DNA from: Levilactobacillus fujinensis
Lineage (GTDB): Bacteria > Bacillota > Bacilli > Lactobacillales > Lactobacillaceae
Assembly (NCBI RefSeq): GCF_003946335.1
Contig: NZ_RHNX01000009.1
Location: 1 to 64,000, forward strand
Direction: 5' to 3'
Length of the DNA: 64,000 nt
A program made the position numbers and the translations under genes. The number at the start of each line of letters is the position of its first letter. Positions within the stretch are counted from its first letter, which is position 1. The notes under the pieces are model-generated. The model did no database searches. It worked only from the letters and a program-made list of their open reading frames with translations, and was not told the origin of the DNA. Shown piece by piece: positions 44,346-52,623 of the stretch.

Positions 44346-45437
44346 GTGAGTTTATGGCAACGCTTTGTTGAAAATGTTCAGCTCCGGCGCTTTACCGTGT
44401 TGGCGCTGATTATCTTCGTGTTGTGGCTGATTAGAGCCGAAATGAACATGATTCTGTTGACGTTTATTTTTACATTTTTAGTCCTACAATTGGTTAAGGG
44501 AATTCGAAAGTTTGTGAAGCTGCCACCTACACTTATCGTGGCGGTCACGTACATTCTGATTCTGGGCCTTCTCTATGGTGCGGTGACGACGTATTTACCA
44601 CAGATTTTGAAGTCGTCGATTACCGGGATTGAAAGTTTATACAAGTTCTATCAGAATCCGGCGAATGATGGCAACGAGGTTATTAGTTACGTCACCAATT
44701 ATATCAAGACATCAGATATTGTTAGTCAACTACAAAATGGGGCAAAATTGGTGCTGACCTACATTTCGACAATTGGGTCGTTTGGGGTCACACTCTTCAT
44801 GTCGATGATCTTGAGTTTCTTTTTCACTATTGAAAGTAAGCAGATGGGTGAGTTCTCCAAACGGTTCCTGACCAGTACCTATGGCTGGTTCTTCTCCGAC
44901 GTGAGCTTCTTTGCCACGAAATTTGTCAACACGTTCGGGGTTGTTCTGGAAGCGCAATTCTTCATTGCACTGTGCAACACGGTCATTACGACGATTGTGC
45001 TGGCAATTATGGGGATGCCGCAATTAGCAACGTTGGGCATCATGATTTTCGTGCTGAGCCTGATTCCAGTGGCCGGGGTCATCGTGTCGATCATCCCGTT
45101 AGCCATTTTGGGGTACTCGGTCGGCGGCCTGCGCTACGTTATTTATATTTTGATTATGATCGTGGTGGTCCATGCGTTGGAAGCCTACGTGTTGAATCCG
45201 AAATTTATGTCGAGCAGAACGGAATTGCCAATTTTCTATACGTTCGTCGTGTTGTTGGCGGGCGAACAATTATTTGGCGTCTGGGGCTTGATCGTCGGGG
45301 TCCCAATCTTCACGTTCTTCCTGGATATTCTGGGCGTTCGGCCGGTTCATGGCCTGCACCCAACGCCGCACGTGGATGTGCAGAAGTTGCGAGAATACCG
45401 CAAGAAACACGGTCAGGGCAACGAAAAAGATGAGTAG
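44346..45437 (+). CDS. AI-2E family transporter
   Basis: 363 aa, seven to eight helices. FTFLVLQLVKGIRKFVKLPP, the long middle loop with SLYKFYQNPAN, and the C-terminal blocks LSLIPVAGVIVSIIPLAILGY, HALEAYVLNPKFMSSRTELP and FGVWGLIVGVPIF are the AI-2E/UPF0118 signature. Members include exporters of AI-2 and sodium/proton antiporters; the substrate here is unknown. GTG 44346 has GGGGGAG 8 nt upstream and is preferred to the TTG at 44325. TATAAT at 44300-44305. Confidence 0.88.
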   Translation: MSLWQRFVENVQLRRFTVLALIIFVLWLIRAEMNMILLTFIFTFLVLQLVKGIRKFVKLPPTLIVAVTYILILGLLYGAVTTYLPQILKSSITGIESLYKFYQNPANDGNEVISYVTNYIKTSDIVSQLQNGAKLVLTYISTIGSFGVTLFMSMILSFFFTIESKQMGEFSKRFLTSTYGWFFSDVSFFATKFVNTFGVVLEAQFFIALCNTVITTIVLAIMGMPQLATLGIMIFVLSLIPVAGVIVSIIPLAILGYSVGGLRYVIYILIMIVVVHALEAYVLNPKFMSSRTELPIFYTFVVLLAGEQLFGVWGLIVGVPIFTFFLDILGVRPVHGLHPTPHVDVQKLREYRKKHGQGNEKDE

Positions 45438-45502
45438 TAGATGTAGCGACCTAGCCAATGTGGTTAGGCCGCTTTTGCGGTTAAAATGGGAGTCTTCACA
45501 GA

Positions 45503-45516
45503 AGAAAACGGTTACA
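45503..45516. promoter_or_regulatory. cre-like site upstream of gpmA
   Basis: AGAAAACGGTTACA matches the cre consensus at all fixed positions except the first base and lies about 85 nt before the start of a glycolytic gene. Confidence 0.45.
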
Positions 45517-45603
45517 TGTAAAGAACTGCACAATTGAGCTGAAATTTAGCGACAGATGGTGTAAAATGACAAGGTATTCTACGACAGAAAGAGGTTATCA
45601 GTG

Positions 45604-46296
45604 ATGGCAAAATTAGTATTGATTCGCCACGGCCAAAGTGAATGGAACTTAGCAAACAAGTTCACTGGCTGGGTTGACGTTGACTTAAGTGAAAAGGGTG
45701 TTGAAGAAGCCAAGGCCGCTGGTCAAAAGATCAAGGAATCTGGCATGAAATTCGACTACGCTTACACGTCAGTTCTCAAGCGCGCAATCAAGACGTTACA
45801 CTACGTTTTGGAAGAATCAGACCAACTCTGGATTCCAGAAACCAAGACTTGGCGTTTGAACGAACGTCACTACGGTGCTTTACAAGGCCTGAACAAGAAG
45901 GAAACCGCTGAAAAGTACGGCGACGACCAAGTTCACATCTGGCGTCGTTCATACGACGTTTTGCCACCACTCTTGGATGCAGACGCTGAAGGTTCAGCCG
46001 TTAAGGACCCACGTTACGCTAACTTGGACCCTAACATCGTGCCCGGTGGTGAAAACTTAAAGGTTACCCTGGAACGCGTTATGCCTTTCTGGGAAGATGA
46101 AATTGCCCCAAAGTTGCTTGATGGCAAGAACGTCATCATCGCCGCTCACGGTAACTCATTACGTGCCTTAAGCAAATACATCGAACGGATCTCTGATGAT
46201 GACATCATGGATCTTGAAATGGCAACCGGCGAACCAGTTGTCTACGACTTCGATGATAAGTTAAACATGACTAGCAAGACGAAGATGGGTAAGTAA
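45604..46296 (+). CDS. gpmA: 2,3-bisphosphoglycerate-dependent phosphoglycerate mutase
   Basis: 230 aa. It interconverts 3- and 2-phosphoglycerate in glycolysis. [20 protein letters not shown] holds the phospho-His; [15 protein letters not shown] and [13 protein letters not shown] hold the other active-site residues. ATG 45604 has AGAGG upstream; a GTG lies directly before it at 45601. Highly biased codons fit high expression. Confidence 0.96.
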   Translation: MAKLVLIRHGQSEWNLANKFTGWVDVDLSEKGVEEAKAAGQKIKESGMKFDYAYTSVLKRAIKTLHYVLEESDQLWIPETKTWRLNERHYGALQGLNKKETAEKYGDDQVHIWRRSYDVLPPLLDADAEGSAVKDPRYANLDPNIVPGGENLKVTLERVMPFWEDEIAPKLLDGKNVIIAAHGNSLRALSKYIERISDDDIMDLEMATGEPVVYDFDDKLNMTSKTKMGK

Positions 46297-46311
46297 TTCC
46301 CTGATTCGTTG

Positions 46312-46341
46312 AAGCCGCCTTGAATGTAGAGGCGGCTTTTT
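46312..46341 (+). terminator. terminator of gpmA
   Basis: AAGCCGCCT (46312-46320) with AGGCGGCTT (46330-46338), then TTT. Confidence 0.85.
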
Positions 46342-46419
46342 CATGGGGAAAAATGTCACTAGCGGTCACTAGGCGGGCCACTTTTGACCGAAAATTTAGC
46401 ATAAAGAAAAGAGATTGCA

Positions 46420-46671
46420 TTGGCAGAAAAAGAAGTCACCCAGATTGAAATGATGAAGATTATCGCGCTGTTTCGTAAGGAAGGTTTCAAGGGGGAGTAT
46501 GAGACCTTCCAACGCGTGAGTGGCACCGACCGGGAGTTCTTTGTGGTCATGAGTAATGAGCAGGGCATCAAGGCGTTGTTCAAGGCTAGCTTGATGTTGA
46601 ACGCTGTGGAGTTCCAGTACGTGCTGGATGACAAGCATACGTTTGTGACGGAAAATGCGGACGCCAGCTAG
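46420..46671 (+). CDS. hypothetical 83-aa protein
   Basis: 83 aa, not recognised. Charged, soluble, predicted alpha/beta (QIEMMKIIALFRKEGFKGEY, then REFFVVMSNEQGIKALFKAS). TTG start with AAGAGA upstream. It overlaps the DUF3781 gene by 17 bp, so the two are coupled. A decayed copy of this gene is seen at about 50284-50480. Confidence 0.55.
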   Translation: MAEKEVTQIEMMKIIALFRKEGFKGEYETFQRVSGTDREFFVVMSNEQGIKALFKASLMLNAVEFQYVLDDKHTFVTENADAS

Positions 46672-46930
46672 CCAGAGGGCCTTACTGGTAAAAATCAGTG
46701 AGAACGTCTGCTATACCGAGTTGGTGTATCAGCGGGTGAACAAGAAGCTCTCAGTTGACTGGTCACACAGTGAGACTGAGGCATGGGTACAGGCCATCTT
46801 ACGTGATCCGGACTCTTTGGTTGAGCAGCGTGGTAAGAACTATTACGTGGCTAATCAGAGGAGGAAAAGCCAACTGACAGTCAATTCCCACAATTACCGG
46901 TTGATTACAGTCAATCGACTATCAAAATAA
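46655..46930 (+). CDS. DUF3781 family protein
   Basis: 91 aa. ENVCYTELVYQRVNKKLSVD and RGKNYYVANQRRK then LTVNSHNYRLITVNRL match the DUF3781 pattern (YTELVYERINKKL, KGKNYYVxN, INSxTYRxITVDR). Function unknown. Its start lies inside the end of the upstream gene. It ends before a perfect hairpin terminator. Confidence 0.75.
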   Translation: MRTPASQRALLVKISENVCYTELVYQRVNKKLSVDWSHSETEAWVQAILRDPDSLVEQRGKNYYVANQRRKSQLTVNSHNYRLITVNRLSK

Positions 46931-46943
46931 TAAGCAAACAAAT

Positions 46944-46977
46944 AAGGCTAGATTTCCTGTTGGGAATCTAGCCTTTT
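46944..46977. terminator. terminator after the DUF3781 gene
   Basis: Perfect 11-bp stem AAGGCTAGATT (46944-46954) with AATCTAGCCTT (46965-46975). A related hairpin with a similar TAGATTTCCTG segment stands at 53531-53571. Confidence 0.8.
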
Positions 46978-47112
46978 GTGATGGGCAAGTTAACGCCATG
47001 CAAAGTTAAAAGTAATCTGTCTTTCTTCCAAAGAGCGTGGTACAATACCTGTATCTTGGGGATTTGCAGGCGATACCCATGACCAACATTGCCGGTGATG
47101 GAAAGGTTCTTT

Positions 47113-47778
47113 ATGCGCATAAATGTTTTGCAACATACACCAAATGAAGGTCCCGGGAGCATTGCGACTTGGGCCGAATTGCACGGTCATGCGTTGTTTA
47201 CGTATCATCCCTATCAGTTCGGCCAACTTCCCACGGCAGTAGAAACAGACATGCTGATTATTTTGGGTGGGCCAATGAGTCCTAACGATGATTTGCCGTG
47301 GATCAAAGCCGAACGGGTGCTCATTCAAGACTTGTTGGCGCGCGATGTCCCCATGTTTGGCGCGTGCTACGGTGCGCAGCAAATTACGAAAGCCCTGGGT
47401 TATCCGGTCAGCAAAGCGCCGACTAAGGAAGTCGGTTGGGTGCCGGTATATCGGCAATCGTCAGTGATTCCGAATCTACCAGACAATCTAAATGTGTTGC
47501 ATTGGCACGAAGAGATGTTTGAGATTCCGACCGAGGCGACGTGGCTATTTGCGAGTGCGGCAGTTCGTAACCAGGGATTTGTGCTGAATCACCGGGTTGT
47601 GGGGCTTCAGTTTCACGTTGAACCCCGCCAGAACAATGTGCGCGAGATGGTCGTCAATGATTTTCCCTATATCAAGGGATCGGTGCTGAATCAGACCGCC
47701 GAAGATATTTTACGGGTAACGGTGTCTGGAAAAAATGAACGGGCATTGTTTGCTATTTTAGATTATATTATTGAATGA
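47113..47778 (+). CDS. class I glutamine amidotransferase, GMP-synthase-like
   Basis: 221 aa. MLIILGGPMSPNDDLPW, the nucleophile loop PMFGACYGAQQITKALG with Cys, HWHEEMFEIP, and GLQFHVEPR with the catalytic His and Glu are all present. The C-terminus is all helical. Stand-alone members act in gamma-glutamyl hydrolysis or unknown amide transfers. ATG 47113 has GGAAAGG with 6-nt spacing; the frame opens at 47089. Confidence 0.85.
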   Translation: MRINVLQHTPNEGPGSIATWAELHGHALFTYHPYQFGQLPTAVETDMLIILGGPMSPNDDLPWIKAERVLIQDLLARDVPMFGACYGAQQITKALGYPVSKAPTKEVGWVPVYRQSSVIPNLPDNLNVLHWHEEMFEIPTEATWLFASAAVRNQGFVLNHRVVGLQFHVEPRQNNVREMVVNDFPYIKGSVLNQTAEDILRVTVSGKNERALFAILDYIIE

Positions 47779-47795
47779 TGATGTTACCGAATAAC

Positions 47796-47841
47796 TAAGG
47801 GACTGGGCCTTTGAGGAAATCCTCATCGGTCCAGTCCCTTA
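47796..47841. terminator. terminator after the amidotransferase gene
   Basis: TAAGGGACTGG (47796-47806) with CCAGTCCCTTA (47831-47841) and an inner GAGG/CCTC stem. Confidence 0.8.
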
Positions 47842-47851
47842 ATTGTCTGAT

Positions 47852-47884
47852 CAACGTCGATACCGGCTGGCTTTTTTTAACGGA
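47852..47884 (+). pseudogene. fragment of a TetR-type gene
   Basis: About 32 bases are nearly identical (three or four differences) to 50010-50040 inside the intact tetR gene, the part coding QRRYRMAFLTAG. No further TetR sequence is readable here, so it is a relic of a duplicated copy. Confidence 0.45.
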
Positions 47885-48032
47885 AAATACCGACGCCGGC
47901 TAATCAGTCACTAATACTAGACCCGAATATCTTCAAAAAGAACGGCCAATCCTTGAGGGGTGCAATGCACAAGTGAAGTCCTTTCGTGGTTAAGGGGAAG
48001 CACCCAATAACTGACTGTTTGCAGATGAAAAA

Positions 48033-49427
48033 TTAATCTAACGGTGCCGTTGTCGACGTACGTTTGGGCGTTAGGAAGGCAACGACCAGTAACCCGACTG
48101 ACACCACCGCCATTCCCAGGTAGGCCACGTTGACCCCACGCATCAGAGCGGAACTGACGGCCAACTGACTCGTATTTTTAGCGACGAAATTCATGACGCC
48201 AACAAAGATTGCGGAACCAATGGCGCCACCAATCGTTCGGAGTGCATTGATTAGTGCAGTGCCGTGGGCCATTTGTGTTGGCGTAAAGCTAGCCATCCCC
48301 CAAGTCACCAGTGGCATCATCAGGCAGCCAATAGAGACGCTTCGGAGCACGTTCCAGGCCGCAAAAGTAATCAGTGAGCTGTGGACACCAAGTGGGACCA
48401 TGCCCAGGTTACTGAGAACCAGGCTGATTCCGCCCACAATAAACAGCCGTCGCATCCCGAAACGGTCATAGATTCGGCCGACAAAGGGACTAATGATGGC
48501 CATTGCTAGGGAACCTGGTAGTGTGACTAGTCCGGCTACCGTGGCGGAAGCACCTTGCACGGTTTGGACCATTAACGGTAGGATAATTGAAGACCCCATC
48601 ATTGCAAAGTAGAGTAAGACACTACCGATGACGGCGAGACTGAAATTACGGTTTTTGAAGGTCGTTAAGTCCAGAAAAGGATCGGTTTGTTTAAGCTGTC
48701 TTCGTGTAAAAAGCACACCAGCTAGTAGCCCCAGAACAATGGGTAACAGGACAGTGACGGAGACAAACTTCGCTGTGCCGACGTTGCCAATGCCAATGGT
48801 GAGGCCGGCAAAGGCGATGGCGCTAATCACAAATGAGCTGACATCAAATTTCTGCTTGCGGACGTCCAAGACATTTTTAAAGACGAGCAGCGCCATGATT
48901 AACGCAACCGTTAACAGACCAATAATTAAGTAGAAAATAGATTGCCAACCCCAGGTGTCGACGAGGATTCCGGCCAGGGTTGGTGCCAGGACGGGAGCCG
49001 CCCCGATGGACAGCCCGTACCAGCCCATAATTGATCCACGCTTTTCTGGCGGGTAAATGGCCAGTAGAATGACTTGCGCCATTGCACTCAAGAGACCGGT
49101 ACCGAGTGCTTGCATGACCCGGCCAATCATCATAATGGTAAAATTAGGAGCAATCACCGAGACGACCATCCCCGCAATCAACAGGGAAATCCCGGAAATG
49201 AAGAGCGGTTTCGTTGGGAACCGGGTAATTAAGAATGCGGTTAATGGCATCACAATCCCCATCGCGAGGGAAAAACCACTAGTCAGCCATTGGCCCGTGG
49301 TGACTGAAACGTGAAATTGGGTGATCATCACGGGCAGGGCCGTGCTTAAGGCAGTGGCTAAAGCCGATCCCGAGACGACTGTAACCATGATATCTAGAAA
49401 AATTAACGTGCGTTGACGATTTGTCAT
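48033..49427 (-). CDS. MFS drug exporter, DHA2 (EmrB/QacA) family
   Basis: 464 aa with 14 helices. TALPVMITQFHVSVTTGQWLT, the motif region ITRFPTKPLFISG, then RVMQALGTGLLSAMAQVIL and GLSIGAAPVLAPTLAGILVD (motif C, antiporter) mark a DHA2 multidrug pump. ATG at 49425-49427 has GAAGGAGTC upstream; the frame opens further at 49490 without a site. It is divergent from tetR, its likely repressor. Confidence 0.9.
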   Translation of the reverse strand: MTNRQRTLIFLDIMVTVVSGSALATALSTALPVMITQFHVSVTTGQWLTSGFSLAMGIVMPLTAFLITRFPTKPLFISGISLLIAGMVVSVIAPNFTIMMIGRVMQALGTGLLSAMAQVILLAIYPPEKRGSIMGWYGLSIGAAPVLAPTLAGILVDTWGWQSIFYLIIGLLTVALIMALLVFKNVLDVRKQKFDVSSFVISAIAFAGLTIGIGNVGTAKFVSVTVLLPIVLGLLAGVLFTRRQLKQTDPFLDLTTFKNRNFSLAVIGSVLLYFAMMGSSIILPLMVQTVQGASATVAGLVTLPGSLAMAIISPFVGRIYDRFGMRRLFIVGGISLVLSNLGMVPLGVHSSLITFAAWNVLRSVSIGCLMMPLVTWGMASFTPTQMAHGTALINALRTIGGAIGSAIFVGVMNFVAKNTSQLAVSSALMRGVNVAYLGMAVVSVGLLVVAFLTPKRTSTTAPLD

Positions 49428-49501
49428 TAAAAGACTCCTTCTCTCAATAGGCTCGGAGTGGTAGTATACGCTGGTGACGGGGAAAAGCAATCAACAATCT
49501 G

Positions 49502-49515
49502 CCAACGGGTGTTGG
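49502..49515. promoter_or_regulatory. candidate TetR operator
   Basis: CCAAC-GGGT-GTTGG, exact 5-bp arms, in the divergent promoter region between the MFS pump and tetR. Confidence 0.45.
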
Positions 49516-49595
49516 GATAATGGCAGTCGTGACTAGAGATTGAGGAGCCAGTCAAAGCGACAATAGCATGCCTGAAATCAGAAAGGAACGGTTCC

Positions 49596-50135
49596 ATGAA
49601 TACAGCACACAACCAACGCGCCCAAGAGACTGAAGCGCACATTAAATCCGTGTTTCTAACAATGCTAGCACAACGAACGGTACGGCAACCAATGAACGTC
49701 AAGCAGCTATGTGTGCATGCGCACATTAATCGCAGTACTTTTTACGTTCATTACAAGGACATTTATGATTTAGCCGAAAAAATTCAATTAGACCAGCAGG
49801 CCCAGGTGATTCAATTACTAGATCACGCACTTGTCGCAGCACCGGACAACTTAGCTTTCGTCATGACGCGCTTATTTGAGTTTGTGTATAAAAATCGTTA
49901 TTTCTACCAAGTGTACTTGCAACGCCACTCAGGTATTTTCCTGTTCGATTCTACAGAATTTCAAAAGCTTATGACAAAAATAGCAGTGCGACTGCCCCAT
50001 AATCCTGTCCAACGCCGATACCGGATGGCTTTTTTGACGGCTGGGGTTGGGGCGATGATGCGACAATGGTTAAAAGATGATTGTCAAGAAACACCGGTTG
50101 AAATGGCACAGTTAGTGGATTTGGCGTACTGGTAA
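49596..50135 (+). CDS. TetR/AcrR family regulator
   Basis: 179 aa. N-terminal HTH: IKSVFLTMLAQRTVRQPMN then VKQLCVHAHINRSTFYVHYKDIYDL, where STFYxHYxD is the family signature. The C-terminal ligand-binding helices (FEFVYKNRYFYQVYLQRHSG) resemble the TetR_C_33-like group. Likely represses the divergent MFS pump. Confidence 0.85.
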   Translation: MNTAHNQRAQETEAHIKSVFLTMLAQRTVRQPMNVKQLCVHAHINRSTFYVHYKDIYDLAEKIQLDQQAQVIQLLDHALVAAPDNLAFVMTRLFEFVYKNRYFYQVYLQRHSGIFLFDSTEFQKLMTKIAVRLPHNPVQRRYRMAFLTAGVGAMMRQWLKDDCQETPVEMAQLVDLAYW

Positions 50136-50283
50136 GAGTAGAAGTTGCGTAAGTATCAAGAAGTTAATCAAGAGACGTTGACCCCCACTTTGGGAGGACA
50201 GCGTATTTTTTGCATACTATGGTGAAAAAGGACGCTCCAAAACGTACGGAAAAATCTTTACGGACTTATCAACGACGTTAACC

Positions 50284-50480
50284 GGCAGAAAAAGCTAGTC
50301 ATAAGTGAGCCGGTTAATGGAAATAAGGGTGAGTGCGCAACCTTCCAAAGAATCAGTTGTATTTGACCGGGAGTTTTTCGTAATCATGAGCAATGAATAA
50401 GACATTGTTCATTGCTGGCCCGATGCTGAATGTCGTTGAGTTCCAGTACGCGTTGGCAAACACTAGTGAAAAGAGGTTAC
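50284..50480 (+). pseudogene. decayed copy of the 83-aa gene at 46420
   Basis: Readable in pieces: GGCAGAAAAAG at the start, TFQRIS, then DREFFVIMSNE followed by TAA, then PMLNVVEFQYAL. These match ETFQRVSG, DREFFVVMSNE and LMLNAVEFQYVL of the intact gene. Frameshifts, a stop and a deletion near the N-terminus separate the pieces. Confidence 0.75.
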
Positions 50481-50690
50481 CAGCTGTGGTGTAGGTGATT
50501 TTCAAAGGAACTTCGAAAAAGCACTTTTAGGGAATTAAAGAAAAAATGCTTCGGTGAGCTTAGTAGAAAATTGGTGAGTAGCAAAATGCTTAGTTATCAC
50601 TTGAAAATTAGTGACACTAAGATTTGTCTTAGCCTTATGTTTACGTGTTCCGTCAGTTATAGGGAAACTTATTTGCGAGGAAAGAATCCC

Positions 50691-50719
50691 TTGACTTACC
50701 ATATCCATGGATATATACT
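50691..50719 (+). promoter_or_regulatory. promoter of the Rrf2 operon
   Basis: TTGACT (50691-50696), 17 bp, TATACT (50714-50719). Confidence 0.75.
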
Positions 50720-50730
50720 ATCCGTGGATA
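50701..50730. promoter_or_regulatory. twin palindromic operator, probable Rrf2 site
   Basis: ATATCCATGGATAT (50701-50714, perfect) and TATCCGTGGATA (50719-50730, one off) lie 17 bp apart centre to centre, covering the promoter spacer and the base after the -10. The second gene of the operon encodes an Rrf2 regulator, so autorepression is likely. Confidence 0.6.
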
Positions 50731-50759
50731 ATAAAAGTCTTAGAAAAGAGGGCCTGTTC

Positions 50760-51335
50760 ATGACAACAAATATCGTTTTATTAGGCGGCAGTGGTTATAT
50801 CGGTCGGGAGCTCGTTAAAGCGTGGCGTTCCCGCGATGCCGACACAGAATTCTGGTTGCTCTCGCGCTCGGGAGCGACCCGCTTAGATCTTTCCGACGTG
50901 CACGGGGTTGCGGTGGATTTGCTACGGCCGCAGCTAGCCGATGACGCGTTGCCGGCCCGGATTGATTATATCGTCGACCTGGTCGGTGGTCCGAAGGATG
51001 ATCCGCAAGAGTTGGCGGACTTCAACCGGCTACCCGCGCAATTGATGCAACGGCTGGCGGACCAATACCAGCCAACCGCTATGGGTTTCATCGGCGGCAA
51101 ACTGGGTCCCAAGGCGTTCGTTGCCATCAAAAAGGACTTGATTCAGGAGCTTCAGTCTAGCGTCACGCCACTGGCCTTCGTCGAACCCACGCTGGTCTAT
51201 GGTGCCGGACGCAAGGATCAGATGACCCGCTTTGTGCCCCTTCTACGGGTCTTAGGCGTGATTGTTCCCAATCTCAGGCCGGTGAAAGTGGACACCGTCG
51301 TGACGAGTTTATTAAATGAATTATTAGCGAAATAG
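50760..51335 (+). CDS. NAD(P)-binding epimerase/dehydratase-type protein
   Basis: 191 aa from ATG 50760. NIVLLGGSGYIGRELVKAW has the GxGxxG Rossmann motif. AIKKDLIQEL and LAFVEPTLVYGAG match atypical SDR or NAD-epimerase proteins; the catalytic YxxxK is not evident. First gene of the Rrf2 operon, with AAAGAGGG upstream. The frame back to 50571 overlaps the operator and promoter and is not coding. Confidence 0.75.
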   Translation: MTTNIVLLGGSGYIGRELVKAWRSRDADTEFWLLSRSGATRLDLSDVHGVAVDLLRPQLADDALPARIDYIVDLVGGPKDDPQELADFNRLPAQLMQRLADQYQPTAMGFIGGKLGPKAFVAIKKDLIQELQSSVTPLAFVEPTLVYGAGRKDQMTRFVPLLRVLGVIVPNLRPVKVDTVVTSLLNELLAK

Positions 51336-51345
51336 TGAGGCTATT

Positions 51346-51810
51346 ATGAAAATTAGTAAGAGTATTGAACAGGGTATCTACGTCATCTTGATGATGGCTG
51401 TCCAAACGGCGCATGCGCCACTGAAGAGTCAACTGTTGAGTCAGCGCCTGGAAGTTTCCGATTCCTATTTGAAAAAGATTTTGCGCAAACTGGTGACGGC
51501 TGGTCTTATTGAATCGGTTGCCAGTAAGGATGGCGGTTTCATCATTCACAAGAGTGTGGCGGACATCACGCTCTACGACGTTTGTGCAGCGCTGGACGAC
51601 CTGGACACGTTAACGTTGCCGACGCTTCATCTGGCAGCAAAAATTTTCCCTGGGGATGCTGCCCACATTCAACGTAGCGAAGATATTGCGGTGGATGCGT
51701 TCACGACTGCTCACGACGCCTATGCTGCGTCGTTGAAACAAGTACCACTGAGTCATTTTTTGGAAGCGGGTAGTTATGAATCTGGCGTTGTAGATTGGCG
51801 CCAACTGTAG
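51346..51810 (+). CDS. Rrf2 family transcriptional regulator
   Basis: 154 aa. KISKSIEQGIYVILMMAVQ, then LLSQRLEVSDSYLKKILRKLVTAGLIESVASKDGGF, is the winged-helix pattern of Rrf2 proteins (with the GGF/GGY wing). Only one cysteine occurs, so an iron-sulfur cluster of the IscR/NsrR kind is unlikely; it may sense another ligand. It lies 10 nt after the first gene. Confidence 0.85.
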   Translation: MKISKSIEQGIYVILMMAVQTAHAPLKSQLLSQRLEVSDSYLKKILRKLVTAGLIESVASKDGGFIIHKSVADITLYDVCAALDDLDTLTLPTLHLAAKIFPGDAAHIQRSEDIAVDAFTTAHDAYAASLKQVPLSHFLEAGSYESGVVDWRQL

Positions 51811-51849
51811 ATTATTAGGTCACGTGAGTTTTAAAGGAGGATGTTTCAA

Positions 51850-52608
51850 ATGACAAAAGTTGCGATTATTACGGGTGCCGGTAAGGGAATTGGCAAGGCA
51901 ATCGCCAGTCAGCTGGTTACAGATGGTTTTCAAGTGGCGATTGCCGATATGGATTACGCTAGTGCGGTGGCGACGGCTGATGAGTTGGCCAATGCGCGGG
52001 CTTATCGCGTCAACGTAGCGGATCACGACGCCGTGTTCCAGTTGGTTGACCAAGTTGTCCGGGACTTTGGCCAGCTGGATGTCATGATTAACAATGCCGG
52101 AATCACCAAGGAAATTTTGTTGGAAGACATGGCGGGGGATGATTTTCAGGCATTGTTCGATGTCAACGTGAAGGGTGTACTGTTCGGTATTCAAGCCGCT
52201 GCTGCCCAGTTTAAACGGCAAGGTTCCCACGGAAAAATCATTAACGCCGCCTCGATTGGGGCTTATTCCGTGGCTGAAAAACACAGTGGTTATTCCGCAA
52301 CAAAATTCGCTGTGCGCTCGCTGACACAGGGGGCTGCTAAGGAGTTGGGTGCCGACCAGATTACCGTCAACGCTTACTGCCCGGGCTACGTTGAAACGCC
52401 GATGATGAACGCCATTTTACAAAACTATGCCGAACAGAACGGCACTACGGTTGAAGAAGAGATTGCCCGAGGGTCCCAACGAATTGCGTTGCGGCGGCCA
52501 GAGAAACCCGAGGATGTGGCGCAGGTCGTATCCTTCTTGGCGAGTGAAAAAGCCGATTATATTACTGGGCAAGCCATTGTGGCTGATGGCGGGGTCATTT
52601 ATAAGTAG
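51850..52608 (+). CDS. short-chain dehydrogenase, diacetyl/acetoin reductase (BudC)-like
   Basis: 252 aa. TGAGKGIGKAIA nucleotide loop, LDVMINNAGI, the catalytic Ser in NAASIGAY, YSATKFAVRSL with Tyr and Lys, and PGYVETPMMNAIL then GQAIVADGGVIYK. The N-terminus and the PGYVxTPMM segment are those of acetoin(diacetyl) reductases. AAAGGAGG at 51833-51840 fits ATG 51850 (9 nt), not ATG 51841. Confidence 0.85.
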   Translation: MTKVAIITGAGKGIGKAIASQLVTDGFQVAIADMDYASAVATADELANARAYRVNVADHDAVFQLVDQVVRDFGQLDVMINNAGITKEILLEDMAGDDFQALFDVNVKGVLFGIQAAAAQFKRQGSHGKIINAASIGAYSVAEKHSGYSATKFAVRSLTQGAAKELGADQITVNAYCPGYVETPMMNAILQNYAEQNGTTVEEEIARGSQRIALRRPEKPEDVAQVVSFLASEKADYITGQAIVADGGVIYK

Positions 52609-52623
52609 CGCAGGAGGCGAAGC

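Noticed and set aside
50571-50759. 63-codon N-terminal extension of the Rossmann protein
   Set aside because: It would run through the promoter and the two operators; the Rossmann motif and a ribosome site fit the ATG at 50760.
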